Origin: Candidatus Stoquefichus sp. SB1
GTDB lineage: Bacteria > Bacillota_I > Bacilli_A > Erysipelotrichales > Coprobacillaceae
Length of the DNA: 64,000 nt
Assembly (NCBI RefSeq): GCF_001244545.1
Contig: NZ_LN852696.1
Coordinates: 310,001 to 374,000, forward strand
Direction of reading: 5' to 3'
The notes under the pieces were generated by a model, which worked only from the letters and a program-made list of their open reading frames with translations, searched no databases and had not been told where the DNA came from. Made by a program: the position numbers and the translations under genes. This document shows positions 1 through 8,032 of the stretch, piece by piece. Numbering within the stretch: the first letter of the stretch is position 1; the number at the start of each line of letters is the position of its first letter.

Positions 1-329
1 TTTTAGCAGGTATGCTAAAAATTGTTCCTGTAATGGAATTAAATTATGATTTAGGCGGTAAAATAGATACTTTAGCTAAGGTCAGAACTTTATCTAAAGC
101 AAGAGCGACTTTAGTCAATCGTATGATTGAATTAGGTGTGAATGATAAAGATTATAAAGTCACAATTGAACATGTTTTATGTGAAGAAAGTGCGCTTGAA
201 GTTAAACAAATGGTTTTAGATAAAATCGGTAATATTGAAATTGAATTAAGAGAATTGCCTTCTGTTGTAGGTGCACATATGGGCGTTGGAGGTATTGGAG
301 TTCAATATATCAAAAAATATGAAGGATAG
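1..329 (+). CDS. DegV family protein, C-terminal part
   Basis: This is the C-terminal third of a DegV (fatty-acid-binding, DAK-related) protein; the gene starts outside the window. The reading frame is open from base 3, and the codons before the first ATG at 12 read LAG, so that ATG is internal. The visible segment has the family's lysine- and proline-rich strand (KIVPVMEL) and the terminal ELPSVVGAHMGVGGIGV block that closes the lipid pocket. DegV proteins bind a fatty acid in the cytoplasm and feed FakA-type kinases. The next gene follows 11 bases later and may be co-transcribed. The family call rests on these motifs. Confidence 0.85.
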   Translation, partial: LAGMLKIVPVMELNYDLGGKIDTLAKVRTLSKARATLVNRMIELGVNDKDYKVTIEHVLCEESALEVKQMVLDKIGNIEIELRELPSVVGAHMGVGGIGVQYIKKYEG

Positions 330-340
330 GAGATGACAAG

Positions 341-613
341 ATGGCTTTATTTGACGATTTTACAAAAAAGGCTGCTAAGTTTACTGAGGAAGCGATTGAC
401 AAAACACAGGAATTAGCAGGGACTGCAAAGATTAAACTGAAGATTAAGAACTTAGAATCTGATCGTGATGATGTTTATCGTGATTTAGGAAAATATTATT
501 TTCAATTGTTAGAAGATCAAAACTCTATTGATGAAGAAGTATCTGAAATGCGTAGACGCATCTATGATTATGATGCTGAAATAGATGAACTCAAAAAAGA
601 AATAGATGAATAA
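341..613 (+). CDS. Small acidic coiled-coil protein of unknown function
   Basis: A 90-residue protein with an AGGAGATGACAAG ribosome site. Residues 1-30 form an amphipathic, alanine- and lysine-rich helix. Residues 31-90 are a heptad-like coiled coil rich in Asp, Glu and Lys (IKNLESDRDDVYRDLGKYYF). There is no signal peptide or membrane segment. It follows degV by 11 bases and ends at a clear terminator, so the two probably form the end of a housekeeping operon that borders the phage-derived locus. I do not recognise a named family. A cytoplasmic structural or adaptor role is only a guess. Confidence 0.7.
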   Translation: MALFDDFTKKAAKFTEEAIDKTQELAGTAKIKLKIKNLESDRDDVYRDLGKYYFQLLEDQNSIDEEVSEMRRRIYDYDAEIDELKKEIDE

Positions 614-616
614 TAG

Positions 617-645
617 AAAAGGTAGGCTTGGACCTACCTTTTTGT
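617..645 (+). terminator. Rho-independent terminator
   Basis: AAAGGTAGG (618-626) and CCTACCTTT (633-641) form a 9-bp stem with a 6-nt loop, followed by a T-rich tract. It ends the degV-side operon. Being symmetric, it probably also serves the convergent immA gene, whose 3' end overlaps it. Confidence 0.85.
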
Positions 646-1083
646 GTTTTCTATTGGAAAAATAAACTCATTAACGCTATACCATATTTTAAGAGGTATA
701 CCTTTTTCTTGAATAATAAATTCAATATTTTCAATTTCATCAATATGAACATCATGAAGCAAAAGACGACAGGCAAATTCATTTGCTTCTCTTTCTAAAG
801 CATTTTTACGTGTCTTTAAAATAAAAGAAAAAGATATATTATCATCATAGTGAATAAGAAAATGACCAAATTCATGAGCAAGTAAAAAATTTTCATATAA
901 AGGATTTAAATCAGTTTTTAAAGTTATATAAGCTTGCTTATTAATAACGATTAAACTAGAATCACAATTCTGATTAAGCGTATCGCAATATTGAATAGAA
1001 ATATCATAGTAATCAATGAGTTCTCTAACATTATTGGTATGATATAAATGAATGACTTGCTCAACATAATCTGCAACCTTCAT
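634..1083 (-). CDS. ImmA/IrrE-family metallopeptidase (anti-repressor protease)
   Basis: A protein of about 149 residues with the zinc metallopeptidase motif HEFGH in the segment FLLAHEFGHFLIHYDD, followed by the family's EREANEFACRLL helix carrying the third metal ligand. In ICEBs1 and related phages, ImmA cleaves the XRE repressor encoded beside it and so triggers induction after DNA damage or another signal. Here the repressor gene lies directly upstream, with its stop one base before this start. I chose the ATG at 1083 because GAGG lies about 10 bases upstream; a longer frame opens at 1104 inside the repressor gene. Target cleavage is inferred from the pairing. Confidence 0.88.
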   Translation of the reverse strand: MKVADYVEQVIHLYHTNNVRELIDYYDISIQYCDTLNQNCDSSLIVINKQAYITLKTDLNPLYENFLLAHEFGHFLIHYDDNISFSFILKTRKNALEREANEFACRLLLHDVHIDEIENIEFIIQEKGIPLKIWYSVNEFIFPIENTKR

Positions 1084-1084
1084 T

Positions 1085-1453
1085 TTATTTTCGCCTCTTT
1101 GCAATCATCTTAATAAATTGAGCAATATCATTGGCCATATCAACAATCTCTTCATCATTCATTGTTTCTAAATCATAACCACCAAATTTTGCAAACATCT
1201 CTTGTTTTAAAATAAATTGTAAAGCTTCTTCAGGTGATGTAAAAAAGTCACTATCTTTTTCACCAATCAATTGTGATTGAGAACAATTCAATATTTTTGC
1301 TAGTTTTTCAATCATATCCATTTTTGGTTCACTTCTTGCTTTTTCCCATGAAGAAATTGTTTTTCCACTCACATTCAATAGCTCACCTAATTCATCTTGT
1401 GTTAAATGTTTCATTTCCCGATATTTTTTTATATTAAAACTGAGCGTTGCCAT
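1085..1453 (-). CDS. XRE-family transcriptional repressor
   Basis: A 122-residue protein. Residues 5-60 are a helix-turn-helix of the Cro/CI class (LTQDELGELLNVSGKTISSW, then EKLAKILN). The C-terminal part is a short charged region, probably for dimerisation or for recognition by ImmA. It is divergently transcribed from the activator at 1611, and two palindromes lie between the two genes. By analogy with ImmR/ImmA systems it should keep the tail-and-lysis locus silent and repress or tune its own gene. The ribosome site is GAGGTGAG. Confidence 0.88.
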   Translation of the reverse strand: MATLSFNIKKYREMKHLTQDELGELLNVSGKTISSWEKARSEPKMDMIEKLAKILNCSQSQLIGEKDSDFFTSPEEALQFILKQEMFAKFGGYDLETMNDEEIVDMANDIAQFIKMIAKRRK

Positions 1454-1510
1454 AGACTCACCTCTTCAACTCCGATTTTATACCTTTCAATTTAAAAAAT
1501 CAATCAAAAC

Positions 1511-1554
1511 TCTAAGAAACTTAGAAATTGACTTGAATTTCTACAAATCGTAGA
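1511..1554. promoter_or_regulatory. Paired repressor operators overlapping a divergent promoter region
   Basis: Two 15-bp palindromes lie 29 bp apart centre to centre: TCTAAGAAACTTAGA (1511-1525) and TCTACAAATCGTAGA (1540-1554). They flank and overlap a rightward sigma-A promoter, TTGACT (1528-1533), 17 bp, TAGAGT (1551-1556). Leftward, a TATAAA-like -10 element for the repressor lies near 1478-1484. The spacing fits cooperative binding of two dimers that would block the rightward promoter. That the repressor at 1085-1453 binds here is inferred from position. Confidence 0.7.
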
Positions 1555-1610
1555 GTAATATTGGCTTATCAAAGGAAATATTTACCATAACTTAGAGAAA
1601 GGATGAGAAT

Positions 1611-2114
1611 ATGAAATATACCCCCCAACAACAAACAATCATTAAAGAGATGAAAGAATATCTAAAATCTATGCGTTCACTAAAAAGAGAAAGATTTCAC
1701 TTATTAGAAGAATATAAGGAAGAGCCTGCCCCTCATTCTCCACGTTTTGATGAACCAAAAGGTCAAAGTATATCACAAATTACCCGTTTTAATGACTATA
1801 TGCAAAAAAGAGAACTCTTACAAATGAGAATTCAATTATTTGATCAAATTCTTGATCAATTTATGCTGATTACTTTTTTATTGCCAGCACGTCAAAGATG
1901 CATTTTAGAAGTCTATATGGAAGCCATGACTTATGAAGAAATGTTAACTTTATTGAATGAAAAATATTTTATAAGTACAAGTACATATAAACGTGAATTA
2001 CCTGAAATCTGTTTAGGATTATCTCAATATATTGATTATCATAAGAAACCATCTCTTGAGGAAATCAATAAGCAATATTTAAAAAATATTCAATCATTGA
2101 AAGATGATCGTTAA
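1611..2114 (+). CDS. Sigma-like phage late-gene activator (ArpU/RinA-type)
   Basis: A 167-residue protein. The N-terminal 60 residues are charged and helical. Residues 90-150 resemble sigma region 4 or phage late regulators: ARQRCILEVYMEAMTYEEML followed by a second helix, STSTYKRELPEI. Such proteins (ArpU, RinA and DUF1492 groups) switch on packaging and structural genes in Gram-positive phages. It is the first gene right of the repressor and precedes the tail genes by about 200 bp, the right place for an activator of the tail operon. The ribosome site is AGAAAGGATGAG. Function is inferred from fold resemblance and position. Confidence 0.6.
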   Translation: MKYTPQQQTIIKEMKEYLKSMRSLKRERFHLLEEYKEEPAPHSPRFDEPKGQSISQITRFNDYMQKRELLQMRIQLFDQILDQFMLITFLLPARQRCILEVYMEAMTYEEMLTLLNEKYFISTSTYKRELPEICLGLSQYIDYHKKPSLEEINKQYLKNIQSLKDDR

Positions 2115-2322
2115 TGAACCGATATTGAACCTAGTTATTCACCTTATACCAGTGGTAAGATGATAGTGTCAAGAAAAGGCAGAGAGATGCCTTACTTGAT
2201 ACGAATCAAATTGGCCAATAAGATTCAATGTCATATACACAAGAGGTAAGAACATTACAATATTCATCTCATACAGAGACATACATATGACATGACAATT
2301 GAATAAAGGAGGTGTCTAATCA
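2115..2322 (+). promoter_or_regulatory. Structured intergenic region ahead of the tail genes
   Basis: This region holds no ORF. It contains an 11-bp palindrome TACCAGTGGTA (2147-2157) and a two-part hairpin (2166-2202): an inner 6-bp stem AAGGCA/TGCCTT with loop GAGAGA, and an outer 8-bp stem GTGTCAAG/CTTGATAC with one G-T pair and a small internal loop. No T-run follows, so it is not a simple terminator. A late promoter and activator site are expected here. Complete phages would carry terminase, portal and capsid genes at this point. Confidence 0.5.
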
Positions 2323-2691
2323 ATGATTAATCATGAAAGTCAAAATTATACATTGATAACACAAACATTAAAACAAGTCTTTGAAGAGATTCAATTGACT
2401 GATCAGAAATTAAGATTTTATCAAGGAACTTATCCTGTTGTATCTTTTGTTCAAACAAATAACTATGTTTTAAAAGATAGTTTAGGTTTTGATGATATTG
2501 AAACAATGAATTATGAAGAATATGAAATTGAAATTCAATCTGATAAAGATATGGATGAAATCAGAAATATTTTCAATCATATAGATAATGCAATGCATCA
2601 ATTAGGATATATCAGAACATATTGTGGATTAGATACACAAGATAAAGAAACAAAATTAAAAAGATTAATGCAGTATCAAACTGCATTATAA
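2323..2691 (+). CDS. Putative tail terminator / tail completion protein
   Basis: A 122-residue protein preceded by AAGGAGGTG. It is acidic, alpha-beta in pattern and has no membrane segment. Its position just before the tail tube gene matches the small neck or tail-terminator proteins of long-tailed phages (lambda gpU or HK97 gp10 class), which cap the tube. In a head-less particle such a cap would close the top of the tail. Sequence similarity alone does not let me name the family, so the call depends on synteny. Confidence 0.5.
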   Translation: MINHESQNYTLITQTLKQVFEEIQLTDQKLRFYQGTYPVVSFVQTNNYVLKDSLGFDDIETMNYEEYEIEIQSDKDMDEIRNIFNHIDNAMHQLGYIRTYCGLDTQDKETKLKRLMQYQTAL

Positions 2692-2704
2692 GGAGGAAAA
2701 CATT

Positions 2705-3187
2705 ATGTCAAATATTGCTATGAGTACAGCTGGAGTTACAGTGAATTATGCAGTTGAAGCAACTGCTGGAACAAGACCAACAATGGGATATATTCAAATT
2801 CCTAATATTAAAAGTGTTCCAGAGATGAATCCATCTCCAGAAACATTAGAAACAACAGATTTAAGTCAAACAGAATTCAAAACATATGTTGAAGGTTTAA
2901 AAGATTTAGGTGGAGCATTGGCTTTCTTAGCAAACTTTACAACAGATTTAGAAACAGCATGGAATACTTTAGTAGACGCTTATAAAGCAGCGAAGGAAGA
3001 AGGAAAATCAGTTTGGTTTGAAATTAAACATCCAGGTTTAGATAAATCAGTTTATTTTACAGGACAACCAAGTGCAATGGGATTACCTGCAATGGCAGTG
3101 AATGCTGTGCTTGAAACAAACTTATATATTACACCAACAAATGCACCTGCATGGGAAGCAAAATCTACAGCAGCACCTGCTGAATAA
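2705..3187 (+). CDS. Major tail tube protein
   Basis: A 160-residue protein. The N-terminal arm SNIAMSTAGVTVNYAVEATA is followed by GTRPTMGYIQIPNIKSVPEM, a pattern I know from siphophage major tail proteins, and the remainder is beta-rich with no membrane segment. It would polymerise into the tube around the tape measure. It lies between the tail-terminator gene and the chaperone pair, the standard order. A strong AAGGAGGAAAA ribosome site lies at 2690-2700, as expected for the most abundant protein of the particle. There is no Ig-like C-terminal decoration. Confidence 0.82.
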   Translation: MSNIAMSTAGVTVNYAVEATAGTRPTMGYIQIPNIKSVPEMNPSPETLETTDLSQTEFKTYVEGLKDLGGALAFLANFTTDLETAWNTLVDAYKAAKEEGKSVWFEIKHPGLDKSVYFTGQPSAMGLPAMAVNAVLETNLYITPTNAPAWEAKSTAAPAE

Positions 3188-3207
3188 TTTATAGGAGGAA
3201 TCAATCA

Positions 3208-3534
3208 ATGTCTAAAACAATTCAATTTACATATAATGATGTAGATTACACATTAGAATACACAAGAAAAACATTAGAAAAGATGGAAGCTGATGGTATC
3301 GTATTAGCAGATATGAATAAAAAGCCTGTAACGATTTTACCAAAACTTTTCGAATATGCATTCTATGCTCATCATAAACGCATAAAAAAAGCGGAAGTTG
3401 AAGAAATCTTCCACTTATTCACAAACAAAAATGATATGTATAACAAGTTATCAGAAATGGCAACAGATACATTAAATACATTATTTGAAGAGGATAACTC
3501 AAAAAACGCAATAAGTTGGAAGGCGAGTTTTTAG
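3208..3534 (+). CDS. Tail assembly chaperone, short (gpG-like) form
   Basis: A 108-residue protein of the tail-chaperone type placed directly after the tail tube gene (ribosome site ATAGGAGGAA). It is beta-rich at the start (TIQFTYNDVDYTLEY) and helical later. Such proteins bind the tape measure and prevent its premature aggregation. Near its 3' end is a slippery heptamer in the correct phase, so part of the product should be extended into the next frame as a longer fusion. The unshifted product ends at the TAG at 3532-3534. Confidence 0.78.
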   Translation: MSKTIQFTYNDVDYTLEYTRKTLEKMEADGIVLADMNKKPVTILPKLFEYAFYAHHKRIKKAEVEEIFHLFTNKNDMYNKLSEMATDTLNTLFEEDNSKNAISWKASF

Positions 3535-3917
3535 ACACTGAGGATTCTCTTTCCAACAAAACTTATACCGAAATATTTAAAGAAGTTCTTCCCTTTTATT
3601 TATCGATTGGTATGACTTATGATGAATTCTATCTCCAAGATGTAGAACTGGCTAAGTTCTATAGACAAGCTTATGAAATCAAAGAAGATCGACATAATTC
3701 ACATATGTGGTTACAAGGTATGTATATCTATGATGCTATTTCTACATCACTATATAATGTATTTTGTCGAAAATCTGGGCAACAGGCATCGTCATATCCA
3801 TCAAAGCCATATCCTATGACTAATGAACAAAAAGAGGAAGATAAACAATTAACAATTCAAGAGGAACAAGCCAAAGCGAAAGTTTGGATGAGTACTTTAG
3901 TCAATTGTTATCAATAA
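3208..3917 (+). CDS. Tail assembly chaperone, frameshifted long (gpGT-like) form
   Basis: After a -1 shift at 3501-3507, translation continues in the frame of the ORF at 3516-3917 and would yield a protein of about 236 residues. The extension is helical, contains an acidic and aromatic block (FYLSIGMTYDEFYLQDVELA) and ends in a glutamine-rich charged tail. In lambda and many Gram-positive phages this long form links tape measure and tube subunits. The second ORF has only a TTG at 3516 and no ribosome site of its own, which supports expression by frameshifting. Confidence 0.8.
3501..3507 (+). promoter_or_regulatory. -1 ribosomal frameshift site (A AAA AAC)
   Basis: Reading the chaperone frame from 3208, the bases are grouped as A AAA AAC at 3501-3507. 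This is the X XXY YYZ form of a -1 slippery site. Slipping one base back joins this frame to the ORF that ends at 3917. The site is 9 codons before the short form's stop, as in the lambda G/GT pair. Confidence 0.85.
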
Positions 3918-3919
3918 GT

Positions 3920-3944
3920 AAAACACCACATTTTGTGGTGTTTT
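3920..3944. terminator. Bidirectional terminator inside the tail operon
   Basis: AAACACCACA (3921-3930) and TGTGGTGTTT (3934-3943) pair perfectly around a 3-nt loop, with A-run and T-run on the two sides. It lies after the chaperone gene and before the 3' end of the inverted gene, so it can stop transcripts from both directions. Its presence splits the tail operon. Confidence 0.85.
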
Positions 3945-3946
3945 CA

Positions 3947-4774
3947 TTATAAATTTAACAACTCTTTCTTTTTCTTATCAAACTCTTCTTGAGATAAGAT
4001 TCCCATATCTAGAAGTTCTTTTAGCTTTTTTACTTCTTCAATAGGATCGCTAGCATTGTTTTCCTGTTTAACAGATTCACTCTCTTTCTTGAGAATGATT
4101 TCTAGTTTCGCTAAATCCTCATCACACATTTTAATTAAATCTTTAGCCATTTGACTGTTAGATTTGATTTTACGTGTGATATAGTTAATATAAACGCAAG
4201 GTTTATCAAAATTATTAACATTTAATTTAATCTGTAGGTTAGTAATATATTCACCAGAGTTCATTGAAGAAAGAGCACCTATTAAAGCACCAACACCATC
4301 AGCAACATATTTACCTGAAGCAGTATTTTTAAGCATGTCATTATTAATAACTTGTTTATCACAAATAACTTCATAACTGTTAATGTCATCAAATGATAGG
4401 TAAGTATAAGGGTTTGAAACATTAACTTTATTAATTGGTTTTTCTACTGGATCGTCATTTCCTTTATTATAAATAGTAAGTTTTCTTTCCTCTTGATTAA
4501 ATAATATTCTTTTTGTATATAAATGGAGGGTATTATACAATTCTTTAATTTTGTCATACTGATTACGTTTATAAACAATATGAAGTGGGGATTGAGCATC
4601 TGTAAAAATGGTCATTGTTCCTCTACCTTGAAAATTTACTTGGCCTAAATCAATCCACTCAATATGAGGTAAATAACAGTTTTCTTTACAAATATTTGAT
4701 TTGATAAAAAAGGTATTGTTTGATTCATCTACAATAGCTTTATAACCGCTCACTCCAATATATTCTTTTTCCAT
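3947..4774 (-). CDS. PH-like/SHOCT-domain protein, copy 1 (inverted cargo gene)
   Basis: A 275-residue protein. Residues 1-105 are a beta-rich, PH-like region resembling DUF4429-type domains (PHIEWIDLGQVNFQGRGTM). Residues near 155-175 are hydrophobic and glycine-rich (GVGALIGALSSMNSG). The last 33 residues form a SHOCT domain (EEVKKLKELLDMGILSQEEF). No signal peptide is seen. It runs against the tail genes and has its own promoter region. The product of the next gene matches it almost perfectly over the C-terminal 170 residues. It is not a known tail part; a membrane- or immunity-related role is possible but unproven. Confidence 0.6.
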   Translation of the reverse strand: MEKEYIGVSGYKAIVDESNNTFFIKSNICKENCYLPHIEWIDLGQVNFQGRGTMTIFTDAQSPLHIVYKRNQYDKIKELYNTLHLYTKRILFNQEERKLTIYNKGNDDPVEKPINKVNVSNPYTYLSFDDINSYEVICDKQVINNDMLKNTASGKYVADGVGALIGALSSMNSGEYITNLQIKLNVNNFDKPCVYINYITRKIKSNSQMAKDLIKMCDEDLAKLEIILKKESESVKQENNASDPIEEVKKLKELLDMGILSQEEFDKKKKELLNL

Positions 4775-4931
4775 AAATTCAGTCCTTTCTATATATATAA
4801 ATTATAGTTAAATAAAATAGAAATAACGATAAAATTCATAAAGTACTATGTTTTAAGAGTCTAAGAAGATCATGTTTTTAGCTACCTTGGTTAGCATTTC
4901 TAAGATGTGAATCTTATGATGATACGCAGGC

Positions 4932-5756
4932 TTATAAATTTAACAACTCTTTCTTTTTCTTATCAAACTCTTCTTGAGATAAGATTCCCATATCTAGAAG
5001 TTCTTTTAGTTTTTTTACTTCTTCAATAGGATCGCTAGCATTGTTTTCCTGTTTAACAGATTCACTCTCTTTCTTGAGAATGATTTCTAGTTTCGCTAAA
5101 TCCTCATCACACATTTTAATTAAATCTTTAGCCATTTGGCTATTAGATTTGATTTTACGTGTGATATAGTTAATATAAACGCAAGGGTTATCAAAATTAT
5201 TAACATTTAATTTAATCTGTAGGTTAGTAATATATTCACCAGAGTTCATTGAAGAAAGAGCACCTATTAGAGCACCAACACCATCAGCAACATATTTACC
5301 TGAAGCAGTATTTTTAAGCATGTCATTATTGATAACTTGTTTATCGCAAATAACTTCATAACTGTTAATATCATCAAATGATAGGTAAGTATAAGGGTTT
5401 GAGACATTAACATTATTGATGGGTTTTTGTAAAGGATCATCGTTACCTTTATTGAGTATAGTTATTTTTTTTTCTGATTGATCAATAATCAATCTACTCA
5501 TATATGGTAATAATATATTGTATAATTCTTTCATCTCGTCATATTGATCACGCTTAAAAACAATATCCATAGTTCCTTTTTTTAAGTCGGTAATTATATG
5601 CAAAATGCCACGACCTTGAAAATTAACTTCACCTAAACTGACCCATTCAATATGAGGTAAAAAACACTTTTCTTTAATTAATGCAGACTTTAAAAAGAGA
5701 TTTTCTCCATTAATTATTGCTTTATCGCCACCAACACCTACAAATTTTTTTTCCAT
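4932..5756 (-). CDS. PH-like/SHOCT-domain protein, copy 2 (inverted cargo gene)
   Basis: A 274-residue paralogue of the upstream gene with the same domain order. By eye, the C-terminal 170 or so residues differ at only about four positions, while the first 100 differ at roughly half. The 70 bp upstream, including the ribosome site and an AT-rich promoter, are also duplicated. This mosaic suggests tandem duplication followed by gene conversion of the 3' half or diversification of the 5' half. It lies immediately before the tape measure gene on the opposite strand. Function is unknown. Confidence 0.6.
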   Translation of the reverse strand: MEKKFVGVGGDKAIINGENLFLKSALIKEKCFLPHIEWVSLGEVNFQGRGILHIITDLKKGTMDIVFKRDQYDEMKELYNILLPYMSRLIIDQSEKKITILNKGNDDPLQKPINNVNVSNPYTYLSFDDINSYEVICDKQVINNDMLKNTASGKYVADGVGALIGALSSMNSGEYITNLQIKLNVNNFDNPCVYINYITRKIKSNSQMAKDLIKMCDEDLAKLEIILKKESESVKQENNASDPIEEVKKLKELLDMGILSQEEFDKKKKELLNL

Positions 5757-5841
5757 AAAATCAGTCCTTTCTTTATATATAAATTATAGCTAAATAAAAT
5801 AGAAATAACAATAAAATTCATAAAATAGGAGGTGTTATCTT

Positions 5842-8022
5842 ATGAATGAAATATTTTTAAGTAATACAAATATTGATAAATTAACAAGTAGTGTCAATGA
5901 ATTAAATAATGCATTATCTAAAATAGCCAGATTTTCTAATTTAAAATTGGATTTAGATGTAAGTTCTATTGATGGAATTATGAATTCTGTATCATCTTTA
6001 GATGGAGTTTTAACAGGTGTTGTGAAAGGTTTTCAAGGATTGGGATCATTTAATGAAAATATAAATCAATTGGCAGATAGTGGATCTGTTTTAGCGAATG
6101 CATATAACTTTGTAAATAATGCATTGTTGGGTAATGTTGCAAATTTAAATTTGCAAACGATAGCAACAAATATAGCGACAGCCGCTTCTAGTGCCTTTGG
6201 GACAGTGTTACATTTTCTGGAAGCTAATCCTCTCATGGCGGTCATAGGTGGACTGGGGCTAGTAGTTGGAGCATTAGTTTTATTTGGTGATAGTGAAAGT
6301 GAAGCTGAAAAGGAAACACGATTGTTTATTGAAGCGCAGGAAGCTAAAAGAAATAAGCTTATTGAGACTTCAAAAGCTATTAATGAAAGTACTACTGCTT
6401 CAATACAAAAAGCTAAGGATGCTGAAGTACAATCAGATGTCCTAAAAAGTTTTGTCAGTAATTTAAAAGGTTTAGCTGATGAGAACGGATATGTTAAAAA
6501 TTTTGAAGAAGCCCAATATTATATAGATAAACTTAATTCAGCTATGCCTGGAACTGTAGAATTAACAAAAGATGGACAATTGGCATGGTTAGGAAGTACA
6601 GAAGCAGTTGATGAGAATATCAAAAAAGTAGAAGAAAATATAAAGCAATTAGAACGTAAAGCAAAAGTGGAAGCATATTATGATGGTTATGTCGAAAGTT
6701 TAAAAAATGAAACCAAATTGCGAAGTGAATTAACATTAGCACAAAATAATTATAATGCTGAATTAGAAAAACAACAAAATTATCAGTCAAAAATAGATGA
6801 ATTTATTGCAAAGTATAAAAAACAAGGTTATTTGAGCCCTGAGGACTGTGATTTAATGGCTTTATATAGTGAAAAATTGGGTGAATCTAAAGAACAGTTG
6901 TCTCAATATTCAGAAACGTTGGATAAAGCTAGGGGAACTTATGAAGCTAATGAAAAAGGTATTACTTTATATAAAGATGCTATTGGTGCATTAGATGGAA
7001 GTATAGAATCATCAGCACAATTACAATTAGAGGAATATACGGCTCTTGATGAAAATGGAAAAGTGGCATGGGATAGTTTGGCTGCAGCATCGGAAGATTG
7101 TAAAAATCGTATAACAACGGCTCAGGGAGATGAACTAGAAGTTGTGAAAATGACGTCTGGATTATTGCAAGAAGAAATGTTAAAGAAAGCCTATGAACAA
7201 GGGGCTTCTTATGATGAAATGGTTGCTAAACTCAAGGAAAGTGGAGCAATTATGAATGAAGAAGAGGAAAAGCAACTTAAAAAGAGTTATGGACTCTGGC
7301 AATTGAATAGTATAGAGATTCAATCGGCACAAGCTGTAGGATTAGATGCTTTAAAATTATCAAAAATGACTGCATTGAGTCAAATGAATGATAATGATAG
7401 AGAAAAATTATCAGAAAATGTTAAGTTATTTGCTGAAAAAGGTGATGCGAGTGGTATTGAATTATGTAATAAACTAGCAGCGAGTTTGGAAGCTAACAAT
7501 GGAGAAATCACTGATGAAACAAAAGCTATTATGGCTGATATAGAAGCACAGGCAGAGGCAGCTGATCCAACAGCACAGGTTGATGTTAATGGACCAAGTG
7601 ATAAAAATCTCGATGATGTGAAGAAAAAAGTAGATAAAGCAGCAGTAGATAGAAAGGCAAAAATGATACTTGAAGCTGAAGCAGATAAAAAATCCTTTAC
7701 TTTATGGGGTATTAAATTACCATGGTTTGCAGAAGGTGGTTTCCCAGAAACAGGACAATTATTTGTTGCGCGTGAAGCTGGTCCGGAGTTAGTTGGTCGT
7801 ATTAATGGGAAAACAGCTGTTGCTAATAATGATCAGATTGTGACTGGTATTAGTAGTGGGGTTTATAATGCTGTTAGAAGTGCAATGCAAGGAAATGGTG
7901 GTAATGGGAATATGAACATTCATGCAACATTTGTAATGGATGGAGAAGTTGTTGGAAAACAAGTGATTAAATATCATAATGGTGTTGTTAAACGTACTGG
8001 AACAACACCATTGATGATTTAG
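5842..8022 (+). CDS. Tail tape measure protein
   Basis: A 726-residue protein. It has a helical N-terminus, a hydrophobic segment at residues 131-149 (LMAVIGGLGLVVGALVLFG), a long coiled-coil and repeat-like middle (about 150-600) and a C-terminal region with WFAEGGFPETGQLFVAREAG, a motif frequent at the ends of Gram-positive tape measures. The length sets tail length; using the usual rule of about 1.5 angstrom per residue, the tail would be roughly 110 nm. No muramidase or peptidase domain was seen. The ribosome site is AGGAGGTG. It is separated from the chaperone gene by the inverted pair, an unusual break. Confidence 0.88.
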   Translation: MNEIFLSNTNIDKLTSSVNELNNALSKIARFSNLKLDLDVSSIDGIMNSVSSLDGVLTGVVKGFQGLGSFNENINQLADSGSVLANAYNFVNNALLGNVANLNLQTIATNIATAASSAFGTVLHFLEANPLMAVIGGLGLVVGALVLFGDSESEAEKETRLFIEAQEAKRNKLIETSKAINESTTASIQKAKDAEVQSDVLKSFVSNLKGLADENGYVKNFEEAQYYIDKLNSAMPGTVELTKDGQLAWLGSTEAVDENIKKVEENIKQLERKAKVEAYYDGYVESLKNETKLRSELTLAQNNYNAELEKQQNYQSKIDEFIAKYKKQGYLSPEDCDLMALYSEKLGESKEQLSQYSETLDKARGTYEANEKGITLYKDAIGALDGSIESSAQLQLEEYTALDENGKVAWDSLAAASEDCKNRITTAQGDELEVVKMTSGLLQEEMLKKAYEQGASYDEMVAKLKESGAIMNEEEEKQLKKSYGLWQLNSIEIQSAQAVGLDALKLSKMTALSQMNDNDREKLSENVKLFAEKGDASGIELCNKLAASLEANNGEITDETKAIMADIEAQAEAADPTAQVDVNGPSDKNLDDVKKKVDKAAVDRKAKMILEAEADKKSFTLWGIKLPWFAEGGFPETGQLFVAREAGPELVGRINGKTAVANNDQIVTGISSGVYNAVRSAMQGNGGNGNMNIHATFVMDGEVVGKQVIKYHNGVVKRTGTTPLMI

Positions 8023-8032
8023 GAGGAGAATT

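Larger units (their letters stand above)
3947..5827. repeat. Tandem direct duplication of about 890 bp with 985-bp offset
   Basis: The copies run from about 3947 to 4842 and from about 4932 to 5827. Each covers one inverted SHOCT-domain gene plus its upstream region, ending in a shared AAAATTCATAAA. The unique spacer at 4843-4931 is about 90 bp and holds no ORF. Similarity is highest in the 3' two-thirds of the genes and in the upstream region. Confidence 0.85.
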
